64,000 nucleotides of DNA from HGM04593 sp045634365 (GCA_045634365.1 JAZRAC010000066.1:1-64000), one strand, 5' to 3'. Shown: positions 24,574 through 35,074, counted from the stretch's first letter. Notes: generated by a model from the sequence alone, not told the origin. A program made the numbers and translations.

Positions 24574-27500
24574 ATGCAGAACCAAAAGAACCGCACGCTA
24601 CTGCTTGCAATCGTTGCGCTGTTTGCCACGATAGGCAGTTTCGCACAGGTGCAATTCGAACAAGGAAAATTGTACCACATCTACACACAAGGTAAGAAAC
24701 AGAATGTTGTCACAGAGAAGAAGGGCAACAAAGTGGAAGCTACCGACTATGAAGAACGCAACGCCGCCCAATATTGGAAAGTATCGGAGCTGTCGGGCAG
24801 CTGGCGCATCATCAACCCCTTGACCGACCACGCAATGCGTGCCGCCGGCAACAAGGTGGAGCTTGGCGAAAATAACGGTTCCGACGAGGCGCAATTATGG
24901 AAAATGGAGGATGGATTGCTCATCCCCACCAATAACCCCTCGGTGGCAGCGGTAAAAGAGAAGAACGGCAGCATTTCGCTCATTGCCAAAGAGCAGGCTG
25001 CGCAGAACCCCGCCGCAAAATTCACATTCACAGTGTCGGACTTTGCAGGATTCGACGACAACCTCACCTACCGCATACGCTCGGCAGCCGACAAAGAGCA
25101 GGTGCTCGGTAACGGCGACTCGGGCGAGAATAACGCACGTATAGTTGCCGAAAAGACAGACAGCGAAAATCGCGGACAATATTGGAGCATAAAGACCATA
25201 GACCTATTCACATTTGCCGTGGAAAATGCATTCTACGGGCAGAATTTCGACGACGGCGGCGGTAACGCCTCCATCGACTATCTGTTGCAGTGGCCCGCAG
25301 TAGCCGGCATCTGGAACAATGCAAAATTCACATTCGAGCCGGTGAAAGGCAACAAAGGAGTTTACCAGATTATCTCCAAAGGAAAAGCCGACAAAATGTA
25401 CACCCTCGTAAACGGACAGATGAAACTCGCCGCATACAATGCCGACGACAAAAATTCGTGGTTCACATTCGAGCAGGTGGAGAAGCCCAAAATAGAGTCG
25501 CCCTACTGGGAGGACGAAACAATTTTTGCCGAGAATAAAGAAACAGGCGTTGCCACATATATGCCCTACGAGAATGAGGCGGCAATGCTTGCCGACGCAG
25601 CATACTATGCAACACCGTGGACCACTCCTGTGAACAACCGCTACCAGAGCCTCAACGGCACTTGGAAATTCCACTTTGTACCCGAGCCCTCGCAACGCCC
25701 CACAGAGTTCTTCAAAGAGGATTTTGATGTAAATGCGTGGGACGAGATTCCCGTTCCCTCAAACTGGGAAATGCACGGATACGACCGCCCCATCTACAAT
25801 AACGTGGAGTATCCCCACTCAAATACTCCTCCCTTCATTAAGGCACGCCCCGGATTCAACGACGGTGGAAAGAACTACGGAATAAACCCCGTGGGCTCTT
25901 ACGTGCGCACATTCGAGGTTCCCGAAAATTGGGACGGCCGCCGCACCTTCATACACTTTGGCGGAATCTACTCGGCAGCCTTCGTATGGCTCAACGGCGA
26001 GTATGTGGGCTACACACAGGGCTCTAACAACGTGGCAGAATTCGATATTACCAAATTCTTGAAGAAGGGCAGCAACAAACTCGCCGTGCAGGTGTTCCGC
26101 TGGTGCGACGGTTCCTATCTTGAATGTCAGGATATGTTCCGTATGAGTGGAATCTTCCGCGACGTATATCTCTACAATGTGCCCAAGGCCTCGGTGCGCG
26201 ACCACTATATAACAAGCACACTCGACGGCGAGAGAAAGAATGCCACAATGAACATACAGCTCACCATTGACAACCGCGACTTCTGCCCCGAAGGCAAGCA
26301 GATAAAACTTGCCCTCTACGACACAGCCGGCAAGCTGGTTGCCACCGACACTGTGCGCCAAGCAATGAAGGCCAAGATTGCGGCACTCGAAATTAACGCC
26401 ACACTCAACGTTAACAACATTGCCCTGTGGAGTGCCGAGAAGCCCAACCTCTACACACTGCGCGTGGTGCAGATGGATGAGCAGGGCAACGAGGAAATGG
26501 CATTCTCCACAAAATATGGATTCCGCGATATTGTAATAAAGAACTCCATCGTTTACATAAACGGCGAGCGAGTATTCTTTAAGGGTGTGAACCGTCACGA
26601 CACACACCCCCTCTACGGCCGCGCCGTTGACACAGAATCTATGTTACAGGATGTTCTTCTTATGAAACAGAACAACATAAACACCATACGCACCAGCCAC
26701 TACCCCAACGCTGCCCGTATGTATGCAATGTTCGACCACTTTGGTCTTTACTGCTGCGACGAGGCCGACCTTGAAGACCACGCCAACCAGAGTATTTCGG
26801 ACCGCGAATCGTGGATACCTTCGTTTGTCGACCGCATCGACCGTATGGTTCTGCGCGACCGCAACCACGCCAGCGTTGTAATGTGGAGCTTGGGTAACGA
26901 GGCGGGTAACGGAAATAATTTCGGCCCCTGCTACGACGCTTGCTACAAGCTCGACAACCGCCCCGTTCACTACGAGGGCACACGCAGCAACGGCAATTAT
27001 GGCGGTGGCCGTTTCAGTGACTTCTACTCTAAAATGTACCCGGGACAGGCGTGGATGAAGCAGAATACCAACAATCTCGACAAGCCTATGTTCATCTGCG
27101 AATATGCTCACGCAATGGGTAACGCCATAGGTAACTTGCGCGAATATTGGGAGCACATAGAGAACTCCAATTCCTGCATCGGCGGTTGCATCTGGGATTG
27201 GGTGGACCAAGCAATCTATGAGCCTCGCGAGATTAAAGACAGCATCTATCGCTTGCATACAGGATACGACTACCCCGGCCCCCATCAAGGAAACTTTTGC
27301 AGCAACGGTGTCATTCCCGCCACACGCCACGAGAGTGCCAAGCTGAAAGAGGTTAAGGCTGCGCATCAGTTTATAAAATTCACACTCGAAGGCGTTGACA
27401 AGAAAAACAACACTGCCACAATAAAAATAAAGAACACATACAACTTCACCAACCTCAACGAATTCTGCCTCGTTTACGAGATTATGAAGAACGGCAAGGT

Positions 27501-28560
27501 TGTGAGCAGCAAAAAGACAAAATTGCCCGCAGCAGCGTCGGGCGAGGAGGTTACTCTCACGCTGAAACTGTCGAAGGCTGCAATTGAGAAGGCCGAGAAA
27601 CAGGGCATTGAAACAATGCTTAACCTGAGCGTTGTTCACCGCGAGGCACAGCTCTTTGCAAAGGCCGGCCACGAGGTTGCCATTAAGCAATATACCCTTG
27701 TAGAGCGTGCGCCGCTTGCCACTATCGCACCCGCAGGCGAAGCACTTATGCAAACATCGGCTCTTCACGAGATTAAAATAGGCAACAGCAAGGTAGCCGT
27801 AACATTCGACCCCGAAACAGGCCTCCTCACCAATCTTGCATTCAATGGCAAAGAGATTATAAGCAACGGACAGGGATTCCTCTACGACAACCACCGTTGG
27901 ATAGAGAACGACCGCTTCTGGAACACCTCCAACGGATTGGAAGCAAAAGGCACCTGCACTGTGGAGGCTGTGGACGGCTACACCGTTGTCAAGACCACAC
28001 GCAAAGGCTCGCTCTGCGACACGGAGATAAACTACACAATCTACCCGCAGGGTATTGTGGATGTTGATGCAAAATTCATCCCCCACACAACCGAGCTGCG
28101 CCGTGCCGGCCTTGTTTGCGGCATCGACTCCACGCTCAAAAACGTAGCATACTATGCATACGGCCCGTGGGAGAACAGCAACGACCGCATCGACGGAGTT
28201 ACAGTAGGCCGTTACACCACCACCGTTGCCGAAATGCCCGAACGCTATGTGAAGCCTCAGAGCACAGGCAGCCGCGAAGGATTGCGTGAGCTCATTCTCA
28301 CCAACGACAAGGGCGAGGGTGTGAAGATTGTAACCGAGGGAAAGGTAAGTTTCTCGGCACTGCAATTCACCGACAAGGATCTTATGGACGGACAACATAT
28401 GTGGGAGCTCACACCACGCCCCTACACCGTGCTTCACCTCGATGCCTTTATGCGTGGAATCGGTAACGCATCGTGCGGACACGACGTGGGTACAATGCCC
28501 ATCTATTGCGTTCCCAACCAACCAATGAGCTACAAACTGCGCATAAGTGCCGTTAAGTGA
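24574..28560 (+). CDS. Secreted GH2 beta-galactosidase with N-terminal beta-trefoil lectin-like region
   Basis: 1328 residues from the ATG at 24574, which gives a clean signal peptide (LLLAIVALFATIGSFAQ); an upstream start at 24514 would bury it and overlap the promoter. Residues about 27-310 hold repeated YxI...QxW units resembling ricin-type beta-trefoil domains. Then follow the GH2 sugar-binding domain (about 355-520), an immunoglobulin-like domain, the TIM barrel with acid/base Glu776 (SLGNEAGNGN) and nucleophile Glu843 (ICEYAHAMGN), a second immunoglobulin-like domain and the C-terminal Bgal_small_N domain. This is the LacZ/large GH2 layout, acting on terminal beta-galactose in the periplasm or at the surface. 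No SusC/D genes are near. It is a single-gene unit with promoter and terminator. Confidence 0.93.
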   Translation: MQNQKNRTLLLAIVALFATIGSFAQVQFEQGKLYHIYTQGKKQNVVTEKKGNKVEATDYEERNAAQYWKVSELSGSWRIINPLTDHAMRAAGNKVELGENNGSDEAQLWKMEDGLLIPTNNPSVAAVKEKNGSISLIAKEQAAQNPAAKFTFTVSDFAGFDDNLTYRIRSAADKEQVLGNGDSGENNARIVAEKTDSENRGQYWSIKTIDLFTFAVENAFYGQNFDDGGGNASIDYLLQWPAVAGIWNNAKFTFEPVKGNKGVYQIISKGKADKMYTLVNGQMKLAAYNADDKNSWFTFEQVEKPKIESPYWEDETIFAENKETGVATYMPYENEAAMLADAAYYATPWTTPVNNRYQSLNGTWKFHFVPEPSQRPTEFFKEDFDVNAWDEIPVPSNWEMHGYDRPIYNNVEYPHSNTPPFIKARPGFNDGGKNYGINPVGSYVRTFEVPENWDGRRTFIHFGGIYSAAFVWLNGEYVGYTQGSNNVAEFDITKFLKKGSNKLAVQVFRWCDGSYLECQDMFRMSGIFRDVYLYNVPKASVRDHYITSTLDGERKNATMNIQLTIDNRDFCPEGKQIKLALYDTAGKLVATDTVRQAMKAKIAALEINATLNVNNIALWSAEKPNLYTLRVVQMDEQGNEEMAFSTKYGFRDIVIKNSIVYINGERVFFKGVNRHDTHPLYGRAVDTESMLQDVLLMKQNNINTIRTSHYPNAARMYAMFDHFGLYCCDEADLEDHANQSISDRESWIPSFVDRIDRMVLRDRNHASVVMWSLGNEAGNGNNFGPCYDACYKLDNRPVHYEGTRSNGNYGGGRFSDFYSKMYPGQAWMKQNTNNLDKPMFICEYAHAMGNAIGNLREYWEHIENSNSCIGGCIWDWVDQAIYEPREIKDSIYRLHTGYDYPGPHQGNFCSNGVIPATRHESAKLKEVKAAHQFIKFTLEGVDKKNNTATIKIKNTYNFTNLNEFCLVYEIMKNGKVVSSKKTKLPAAASGEEVTLTLKLSKAAIEKAEKQGIETMLNLSVVHREAQLFAKAGHEVAIKQYTLVERAPLATIAPAGEALMQTSALHEIKIGNSKVAVTFDPETGLLTNLAFNGKEIISNGQGFLYDNHRWIENDRFWNTSNGLEAKGTCTVEAVDGYTVVKTTRKGSLCDTEINYTIYPQGIVDVDAKFIPHTTELRRAGLVCGIDSTLKNVAYYAYGPWENSNDRIDGVTVGRYTTTVAEMPERYVKPQSTGSREGLRELILTNDKGEGVKIVTEGKVSFSALQFTDKDLMDGQHMWELTPRPYTVLHLDAFMRGIGNASCGHDVGTMPIYCVPNQPMSYKLRISAVK

Positions 28561-28577
28561 TAAATGAACATATCTGC

Positions 28578-28622
28578 AAGGGGCTAACTTTGAAAATCCA
28601 ATCATTTTTCGATTAGCCCCTT
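28578..28622 (+). terminator. Rho-independent terminator after the GH2 gene
   Basis: 9-bp stem AAGGGGCTA with TAGCCCCTT; 27-nt loop. Confidence 0.7.
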
Positions 28623-29108
28623 GTTGTAGAATAATATTAGCAATCGGTAAAAAATCGTACACTATAATATTTAAAACAAAAGCAATAATATAGCAATTGG
28701 CAAAAAAAATGATTGGTTGATGTCGAAGAAGCATAGCAACTGAGATATCTCAACGATGTTTTTTTGAGATCCCTCGTCGCTCCGCTCTGTCGGGATGACA
28801 TTTTCACGAAGAAATGTTACGCGGGCAACATCTATATTATTACTTAAACAAACACACACGGAGTAAAGTATGTAAAAAAACGCATTTATCAACATCTTTT
28901 TACCGAATGGCAGATTTTATAAAAGCAAAACCGCACAACGCATTGATTATAGCCAATTTACAAATTAAGGACGATAGATTTTATTTATTCTATAATTTGT
29001 AAAGGGGTGAAATTAGCAATAAGTTTGTGGAAATTTAGAAGCTGTTTCTTGGCAACGAATGCAATTTTTCATTTAGCTTGAAGTGTATATAGAATTACCA
29101 TTTGTAAT
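28623..29108. other. AT-rich intergenic region
   Basis: No convincing gene. Contains a palindromic GAGATATCTC, a block GAGATCCCTCGTCGCTCC followed by GTCGGGATGAC that looks like a fragment of a widespread intergenic repeat, and an inverted repeat TTTACAAATTA/TAATTTGTAAA (about 28958-29002). The base composition shifts to very AT-rich here. Confidence 0.5.
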
Positions 29109-30620
29109 ATGAGGGCCTTACTATATTTGCTACTATTCATTGGGGCATTCTTCCCGGGAATAAGTTATTTCAAATATGATCCATTGATAATTCAATGGTT
29201 TATTTGCCTTTTTACAACCATTACAATAGTTCTATATGAAATTCTAATTTACAAGAAAAGCAATTTAAAAAGAATAACTATTTTAATAGGAAAAATCGCA
29301 TCAATTTCCATTTTACTCGAATGCATCTTTGCTATTATACAGGCATTCTATCACAATTGTGATGTAAAAGGAACAATGAATAATACAACGGGATTAGCAT
29401 TAAACATTATTCTACTGCTACCTTTCGTACTTGAAAATACAAGAACTATAATTCAAAAGGAAAAGTACCTATACACCTCGGCAATTACAATAGCCACTGC
29501 TACAATTATTCTTACAGGTTGTCGTACCGCAATCATCTGTCTGATTGTAATTCTAATCATATACATAACAAAGGTTTATAAAATATTAAAATCTCCCAAA
29601 TATATAGTAATTACAATCATAACAACCATTTCTATTTTTTCTTTTATTTTAAGTCATAAATACGATTCAACAACAGGACGTTGGTTTATTCTTAAAAATT
29701 CGACCGAACTTATTATAGATAGCCCTATATGCGGATATATGACAGAAGGGGAATTTGTCAAAGTCTATATGGAGAAGCAAAAGGAATATTTCAAGAAGAA
29801 CAAAGAAGATTGCTACTATTCTATGTTAGCAGATGATATTCGCCACCCATTAAATGAATTTATATATGCGTGGATTAACTATGGAATTTTCGGCTGTTTA
29901 TTACTTATCACATTACTTATTTTTCCATTTTTCATATTTTGTAAAAATAAAGATTTTTGTGGAATTTGTACAATGTGTGTATTAATCATTTCTTGTACAT
30001 TTTCATATCCGTTACAATATCCGTTACCAGTCATTGCTTTATTACTATGTAACATTATCTCGGTTTTATCTATCATTAAAAAAACTTCATATATTGCATC
30101 AAACAAAAATGTTATAATAATATCGACTTTCTTGTTTCTTATAATACAAGGATATATAGGATATAACTTTTACTATTATTATAATTGGAAAAAGATTGCT
30201 TATATAGCTTTAAAAGGTTACAATAAAAACACGCTATATAAATATGAAAAGTTATATACTCATTTCCGGAATGACATCTTTTTTTTATATAATTATATGT
30301 CCGAACTATATTATGCCGGAAGATTTGAAGAAGCTATAAATATTTCCAAGGAACTACAAAAGAAATTTTCTTCATATAACTTAGAACTATTGTTGGGTGA
30401 TACATATATGCAATTGAAAAGGGACAAGGAAGCTATTGAGCATTATGAGAATGCAATGTATATGTGCCCTTGCCGTTTTGCACCTCTTGAAGGATTGTAT
30501 AATATTTATTCACAAAATGGCGATAGTATAAAAAAAGAACAAATAGTTAATAAAATATCACAAAAAGAAATTAAAGTGTTTTCCGGTGATATAAAAAGAA
30601 TAAAAGAAATATGTAAATAA
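29109..30620 (+). CDS. O-antigen ligase/polymerase-like membrane protein with C-terminal TPR
   Basis: 503 residues. About ten hydrophobic helices in the first 360 residues, a large external loop containing TTGRWFILKNS and HPLNEFIYAW, the hallmark positions of the Wzy_C/WaaL superfamily, then tetratricopeptide-like helices from about residue 400 (YYAGRFEEAINISKEL, LLLGDTYMQLKRDKEAIEHY). Members join or polymerise glycans at the periplasmic face; a TPR tail is usual in Bacteroidetes homologues. Very AT-rich, with codons unlike the genes on both sides, suggesting transfer. No glycosyltransferases adjoin it, so it may act on a glycan made elsewhere or modify proteins. The two secreted proteins that follow at 30-bp spacing are probably in the same transcript. 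Confidence 0.8.
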   Translation: MRALLYLLLFIGAFFPGISYFKYDPLIIQWFICLFTTITIVLYEILIYKKSNLKRITILIGKIASISILLECIFAIIQAFYHNCDVKGTMNNTTGLALNIILLLPFVLENTRTIIQKEKYLYTSAITIATATIILTGCRTAIICLIVILIIYITKVYKILKSPKYIVITIITTISIFSFILSHKYDSTTGRWFILKNSTELIIDSPICGYMTEGEFVKVYMEKQKEYFKKNKEDCYYSMLADDIRHPLNEFIYAWINYGIFGCLLLITLLIFPFFIFCKNKDFCGICTMCVLIISCTFSYPLQYPLPVIALLLCNIISVLSIIKKTSYIASNKNVIIISTFLFLIIQGYIGYNFYYYYNWKKIAYIALKGYNKNTLYKYEKLYTHFRNDIFFLYNYMSELYYAGRFEEAINISKELQKKFSSYNLELLLGDTYMQLKRDKEAIEHYENAMYMCPCRFAPLEGLYNIYSQNGDSIKKEQIVNKISQKEIKVFSGDIKRIKEICK

Positions 30621-30649
30621 TTAAGAATTAACTATAAAAATTACAATAT

Positions 30650-31144
30650 ATGCGCACCATTTTATTTATTCTACTATCATTCTTATTTATAAATTCGAGT
30701 TACTCACAGGATAACAACCTGCGCAAGATGAGTCGCAAACAACGAAAAGAATATCTATGCGAGAAGGCTAAGGAAGTAACAATAAATTTTGCACCGACAT
30801 ATTACCGCGAACACGGGGAACCTAAAATAGAGGGAACATTTAGGTTTAAAAGCAGATATCCGGAGGATAGTTTATTGATTGGCAGAAAATACTACATCGT
30901 GACATTGCCGTACGACCCAAAGAAAGATGTAAAGGATTATAGAATAAGATTTGTATCAAAAGTATATATTTGGGAAGACAACGGGGAACCTTTAAAAATT
31001 AAGTTCAGCCACGGAATGTCCTGGCTTTTCTATGGTACCGGCACCGGACATACCTACAATGAAAGAGTAAAAAAAGGCATCAAAGAAAAAGACCAGATGA
31101 AACTTATAGACCCGGACGATTACGGGCCAAATGTAATAGATTAA
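30650..31144 (+). CDS. Secreted protein of unknown function
   Basis: 164 residues. A signal peptide (FILLSFLFINSSYSQ) and then a basic helix (MSRKQRKEYLCEKAKEV), a beta-rich middle with LLIGRKYYIVTLPYD, and a Gly-rich segment YGTGTGHTYNERVKKG. I do not recognise a family. It lies 29 bp after the O-antigen-ligase-like gene and 30 bp before the macroglobulin-like gene, shares the AT-rich character of the former, and probably belongs to the same operon. No lipobox Cys is visible, so it is likely a soluble periplasmic or exported protein. Confidence 0.65.
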   Translation: MRTILFILLSFLFINSSYSQDNNLRKMSRKQRKEYLCEKAKEVTINFAPTYYREHGEPKIEGTFRFKSRYPEDSLLIGRKYYIVTLPYDPKKDVKDYRIRFVSKVYIWEDNGEPLKIKFSHGMSWLFYGTGTGHTYNERVKKGIKEKDQMKLIDPDDYGPNVID

Positions 31145-31174
31145 AATCTGTTTAACAATATATATACAACCTAT

Positions 31175-34100
31175 ATGAAATTTTTTATTTCTCTCTTTTT
31201 AATTATATCATCTGTCGCTATCACCATTGATGCGCAAACAGTAAAAGAAACAACCAACGACGATGCGGCACGCCGAGCAATGCAGGTGGGGCACACTATG
31301 CAGCCGGAGCGAGTCTATCTTCACTTCGACAACAGTGCATACTATCTGGGCGAAACAATGTGGTTCAAGGCATACGTTAGCTACGGCACCAACGACCGCA
31401 CATCCACCCCCAGTAAGGTGCTCTATGTGGAGCTTGTTGCTCCCGAGGGGTATGTGGTGGAGACAAAGAAATACAAGATTGACGAGCAAGGCTCTTGCAA
31501 CGGAGAATTTGAACTTAACCCGCTGTTGCTGTCGGGTTACTACGAAGTTCGCGCCTACACCCGCTATATGCTCAACTGGGGCAAGGAGGCTGTGTTCAGC
31601 CGTGTATTCCCCATTTTCGACAAGGTGAACGGCAACAATTGGGACTTTAAAAATATGCTCGACCGCAAACGCGGCTTTACACGCGACGGCCAATGGATAA
31701 GTGCCGAACTTCCCGACGCCGATCTTAAATTCTACCCCGAGGGCGGTAACCTTGTCGACGGGCTCCCCACCACCGTGGCCTATGAACTGCGAGGCCTCGA
31801 CGGTGAGCCGACAAACAGCACCATCACCATATACGAAGATGGGAAGGCACTGCTCACCACAAAGCCGCAACACATAGGGAAAGGAAAATTCTCCCTCACG
31901 CCCAAAAGCGGAGTAAAATATAGAGCCGCGGCAAGCATAAAAAACAAGGAGGGGAAGGAGAAGAAAAAAGAATTTGCCCTGCCTGCCGTGGAGAAAGAGG
32001 GTGTTACTATCGCCGCAGCAAACGATGGCGACAGCATAATATTCACTCTGCGCAACAATGTAGCCGAGGAGGAGGAGATTGCATTCGGCATACTCTACCG
32101 CGGAGCCATAGGATATTACAAAAAATTCCCCAACAGCGAAAGGGAAAAGAGATTCACGATAGGGGTTAACGAACTGCCCGAGGGAGTGAACAAAGCCATT
32201 GTGTTCAAAGGGAAAATACCCCTTGCCGAGCGTTGCTTCTTTATTATGCACAGTACAATGCAGAAGGGCGACCGCAGCACTGTGAAGCTGAACATAAAAA
32301 GCGATAATCTGAACGTGGAGGAAATAACTCCCGATGCACACGAAAAAATCACCCTCAATATCTGTCGCGAGGATGGCAATCCCATTCCCTCCACAGCCGA
32401 CCTTTCAATAACCGTGAGCGATGCTGCCGGCTATGTAAATACATCGTGGAGCTACAATATGTACAGTTACCTGCTGCTCGGTTCCGAACTTAAAGGCTAT
32501 ATTCCCGACGCCGCACAATACTTTGCACCCGATAATAAAAACCGCAACGAGCAGCTCGACCTTCTTATGCTCACCAACGGCTGGACAGCATACGACTGGA
32601 AGCAGTTGACAAAAGATAATCTGCACGACCTGCAACCGATTGAACGCGGAATTACCCTCAAAGGCAGTTTCTTCCGCAAGAACCTGTCAAACATAAAATC
32701 GGGGAAGAAGGGAACGAACCTTATACCGCAGAAGAACAACCTCACACGCTTCGACATTGCATACGACAATAAACAGGTGAGCACCACCACCTTCCGCACC
32801 GACAGCTTGGGAGAATTCATCATAGAAACAAAAGAGTTCTATGGCAAGAGAATAGCTGCATTGGCTCCCCAGACAGCATTGAAGCAGAACGACAATATAA
32901 AATATGCCTTTGCACTCGACCGCTACTTCTCGCCTGCCTTCCGCCTCTACGACTATTGGGAGCGCAACACCGGCAAGCCTGTCGACGAGGAGGAGAAACG
33001 AGCAATGGACAGCCTCATACAGATAAACCCGTTTGCCTATCTGCTATCGTCGGTGGAGGTGGTGAGCAAGGTAAAGGAAAGTGCAAAATCGCGCCCGCCA
33101 CACAGCGAAATGCGTTTCGATTTTCTCGATGAGTGGGAGTATGCACAGGATGTCACCTATCTGCGCGACTTTAACACCTACAAGGATAATATTTACCTCG
33201 AAGCAGAAAGGGATATAAAAGAAAAACTGCATGAACTTTCTACCGAAATAGGTTCGGAAGAGTTTATGGACACTTTAAAAGAGGCTGGATATATCTCACA
33301 AGATATTGTAACATCGCCGTCGGGAATAATAAATATGGGTAACATTCTCGACAATTACCAGATGAAATATATCGGTTATATGCGATACGCAGCAGTAGGC
33401 GACAGTGGGAGCAACGCCAATTTCCCTATTTCAGAAGAGTACCGTCACTCACTCAATGCTGCCGACATTGTGAGCAGCGCAATGCGCCGACACAACTACA
33501 ATTGGGCCTATTGGGTGCAGTTGATGGTGGTGCTCGGGGAGTATAATTCCAACACCACTCCACGCCCCGACGAGGAGTATATGCACGGAGCCGGAAACGC
33601 CGAGAAGATGATGAACTTCAAGGAGTTTGTAATACGCAGCGATATAAAAACACGCGAGCAATTTGAGAATACCCTAAACTTTTGGACACCAAAAGCCCGC
33701 AAACTCGACATTATGACACCCGTACAGAAATTCTATATGGGCTTTCTATCGCAGCACTATGTATCGAACAAAAAGGGAATAGACGGGTTCCCCTCGTCAC
33801 AGAATTTTATGCGCGATTTAAGTGTAGACATAAAAACAGGCCGCTCCAATCCCTTTAACCCCAACTATGTTGCCTGCTTCATCCCCTACACAGCCGAGGA
33901 GTCGGAGTCGCGCACAGGCATTATCCCCGACCTTGCCAACAGCTACGGCACGGTGCGTTACACAAGCATACAGGGTTACAACGAAAGTAAAAAGTTCTAC
34001 TCGCCCGATTACAGCACAGCCAAGCCCACTGAGAGGAACGACTACCGCCGCACCCTCCTGTGGAACCCCACCTTGCAAGCGAGCAGCGACGGCACTTTGC

Positions 34101-35074
34101 AAATTATTCTGCACAACAGCAGTTACTGCGACGCAATAAACGTGGAGATTACAGGCCGCGACGAGCAGACCTATTACAGCAACGACGCAGTGACAGTGAC
34201 ACGCATCAACCCCCACAGGCAGGCAGTGACACAAGGCACAGAGGCCGCAGCCGAGGAGGAGAATAATTACACCGCCGAACCTATGGACCCGGAAATGGAG
34301 AAGGCCTGCCAAAAACAGCACAATCTTGCAATGGCCTATTATAACCAGAAACGCTACCGCAACGCCATTTTGCTGTGGGCCGAACTTGCAAAATACAACT
34401 ACACGCCGGCCCTGCGCCAGATTGCCCGTTGTTACACCGACGGCACAGGTGTAGGAAAGAATATAGAGCAGGCTTTGCGCTTCTACGAAGATGCAGCCAA
34501 GGCCGGAGATGCCGAGAGCCAATATGACCTGCATATAATGTACCGTGAGGGCATCGGCTGCACGGCCGATGAGCAGATTGCCAAGGATTGGTTGCTACGT
34601 GCAAGCAAGAACGGCGAGCCGCGAGCAATGGCAAGCGTTGCCCGACAGCTTATCGCAAACAACAACGCCGAGGATTTTGTAAAAGCCAACGACCTTATAA
34701 TAGCCGTTGCCGAGAGTGGCACAGCCTACGGATTATATGAATATGCCCTGTTCATCGAGGAGCACCCCGATGCTCAACAGGCAACAGGCGTAGGCACACC
34801 CGTCGACTGTATGCGCAAGGCCGCAGAAATGGAGTTACAGGATGCACAAATTTACATAATGAACTATGAGTATAAGGCGCAGAACCACAAAGAGGCCTAT
34901 CGCTGGGCCCGCACCCTCTCGCTTGCCGGCCGCCACGAAGGCACCAAGCGTATGGCCGACTGCTACTACGAAGGGCTGGGCGTGAAACGCGATAAGAAAC
35001 TTGCCAAAGACCTCTATCGCACCGCCGCCACCGCCGGCAACAAGGATGCTGCCGAGATTTTAAAGAATTTATAA
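31175..35074 (+). CDS. Large secreted macroglobulin-like protein with C-terminal Sel1 repeats
   Basis: 1299 residues with a signal peptide (ending about IDAQ). Residues about 40-150 resemble the MG2 macroglobulin domain found at the N-terminus of many large Bacteroidetes envelope proteins (PERVYLHFDNSAYYLGETMWFKAYV). Further beta-sandwich segments follow, including FYPEGGNLVDGLPTTVAYE. Around 900-1030 is another beta-rich part. From about 1050 to the end come Sel1-like alpha-helical repeats (GTGVGKNIEQALRFYEDAAKAGD, GIGCTADEQIAKDWLLRAS, GLGVKRDKKLAKDLYRTAATAGN). The thioester motif of true alpha-2-macroglobulins is not seen. MG2 plus Sel1 suggests a scaffold binding other envelope proteins. 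GC content returns to that of the rest of the window, in contrast to the two AT-rich genes before it. Confidence 0.75.
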   Translation: MKFFISLFLIISSVAITIDAQTVKETTNDDAARRAMQVGHTMQPERVYLHFDNSAYYLGETMWFKAYVSYGTNDRTSTPSKVLYVELVAPEGYVVETKKYKIDEQGSCNGEFELNPLLLSGYYEVRAYTRYMLNWGKEAVFSRVFPIFDKVNGNNWDFKNMLDRKRGFTRDGQWISAELPDADLKFYPEGGNLVDGLPTTVAYELRGLDGEPTNSTITIYEDGKALLTTKPQHIGKGKFSLTPKSGVKYRAAASIKNKEGKEKKKEFALPAVEKEGVTIAAANDGDSIIFTLRNNVAEEEEIAFGILYRGAIGYYKKFPNSEREKRFTIGVNELPEGVNKAIVFKGKIPLAERCFFIMHSTMQKGDRSTVKLNIKSDNLNVEEITPDAHEKITLNICREDGNPIPSTADLSITVSDAAGYVNTSWSYNMYSYLLLGSELKGYIPDAAQYFAPDNKNRNEQLDLLMLTNGWTAYDWKQLTKDNLHDLQPIERGITLKGSFFRKNLSNIKSGKKGTNLIPQKNNLTRFDIAYDNKQVSTTTFRTDSLGEFIIETKEFYGKRIAALAPQTALKQNDNIKYAFALDRYFSPAFRLYDYWERNTGKPVDEEEKRAMDSLIQINPFAYLLSSVEVVSKVKESAKSRPPHSEMRFDFLDEWEYAQDVTYLRDFNTYKDNIYLEAERDIKEKLHELSTEIGSEEFMDTLKEAGYISQDIVTSPSGIINMGNILDNYQMKYIGYMRYAAVGDSGSNANFPISEEYRHSLNAADIVSSAMRRHNYNWAYWVQLMVVLGEYNSNTTPRPDEEYMHGAGNAEKMMNFKEFVIRSDIKTREQFENTLNFWTPKARKLDIMTPVQKFYMGFLSQHYVSNKKGIDGFPSSQNFMRDLSVDIKTGRSNPFNPNYVACFIPYTAEESESRTGIIPDLANSYGTVRYTSIQGYNESKKFYSPDYSTAKPTERNDYRRTLLWNPTLQASSDGTLQIILHNSSYCDAINVEITGRDEQTYYSNDAVTVTRINPHRQAVTQGTEAAAEEENNYTAEPMDPEMEKACQKQHNLAMAYYNQKRYRNAILLWAELAKYNYTPALRQIARCYTDGTGVGKNIEQALRFYEDAAKAGDAESQYDLHIMYREGIGCTADEQIAKDWLLRASKNGEPRAMASVARQLIANNNAEDFVKANDLIIAVAESGTAYGLYEYALFIEEHPDAQQATGVGTPVDCMRKAAEMELQDAQIYIMNYEYKAQNHKEAYRWARTLSLAGRHEGTKRMADCYYEGLGVKRDKKLAKDLYRTAATAGNKDAAEILKNL

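Noticed and set aside
26644..28734. 696-codon open frame opposite the GH2 gene
   Set aside because: Antisense to a gene with intact catalytic motifs and codon use; the frame is rich in Cys/His/Val without any domain, typical of a shadow.
28814..29002. 62-codon plus-strand frame before the O-antigen-ligase-like gene
   Set aside because: AT-rich, no domain, overlaps an inverted repeat; not supported.
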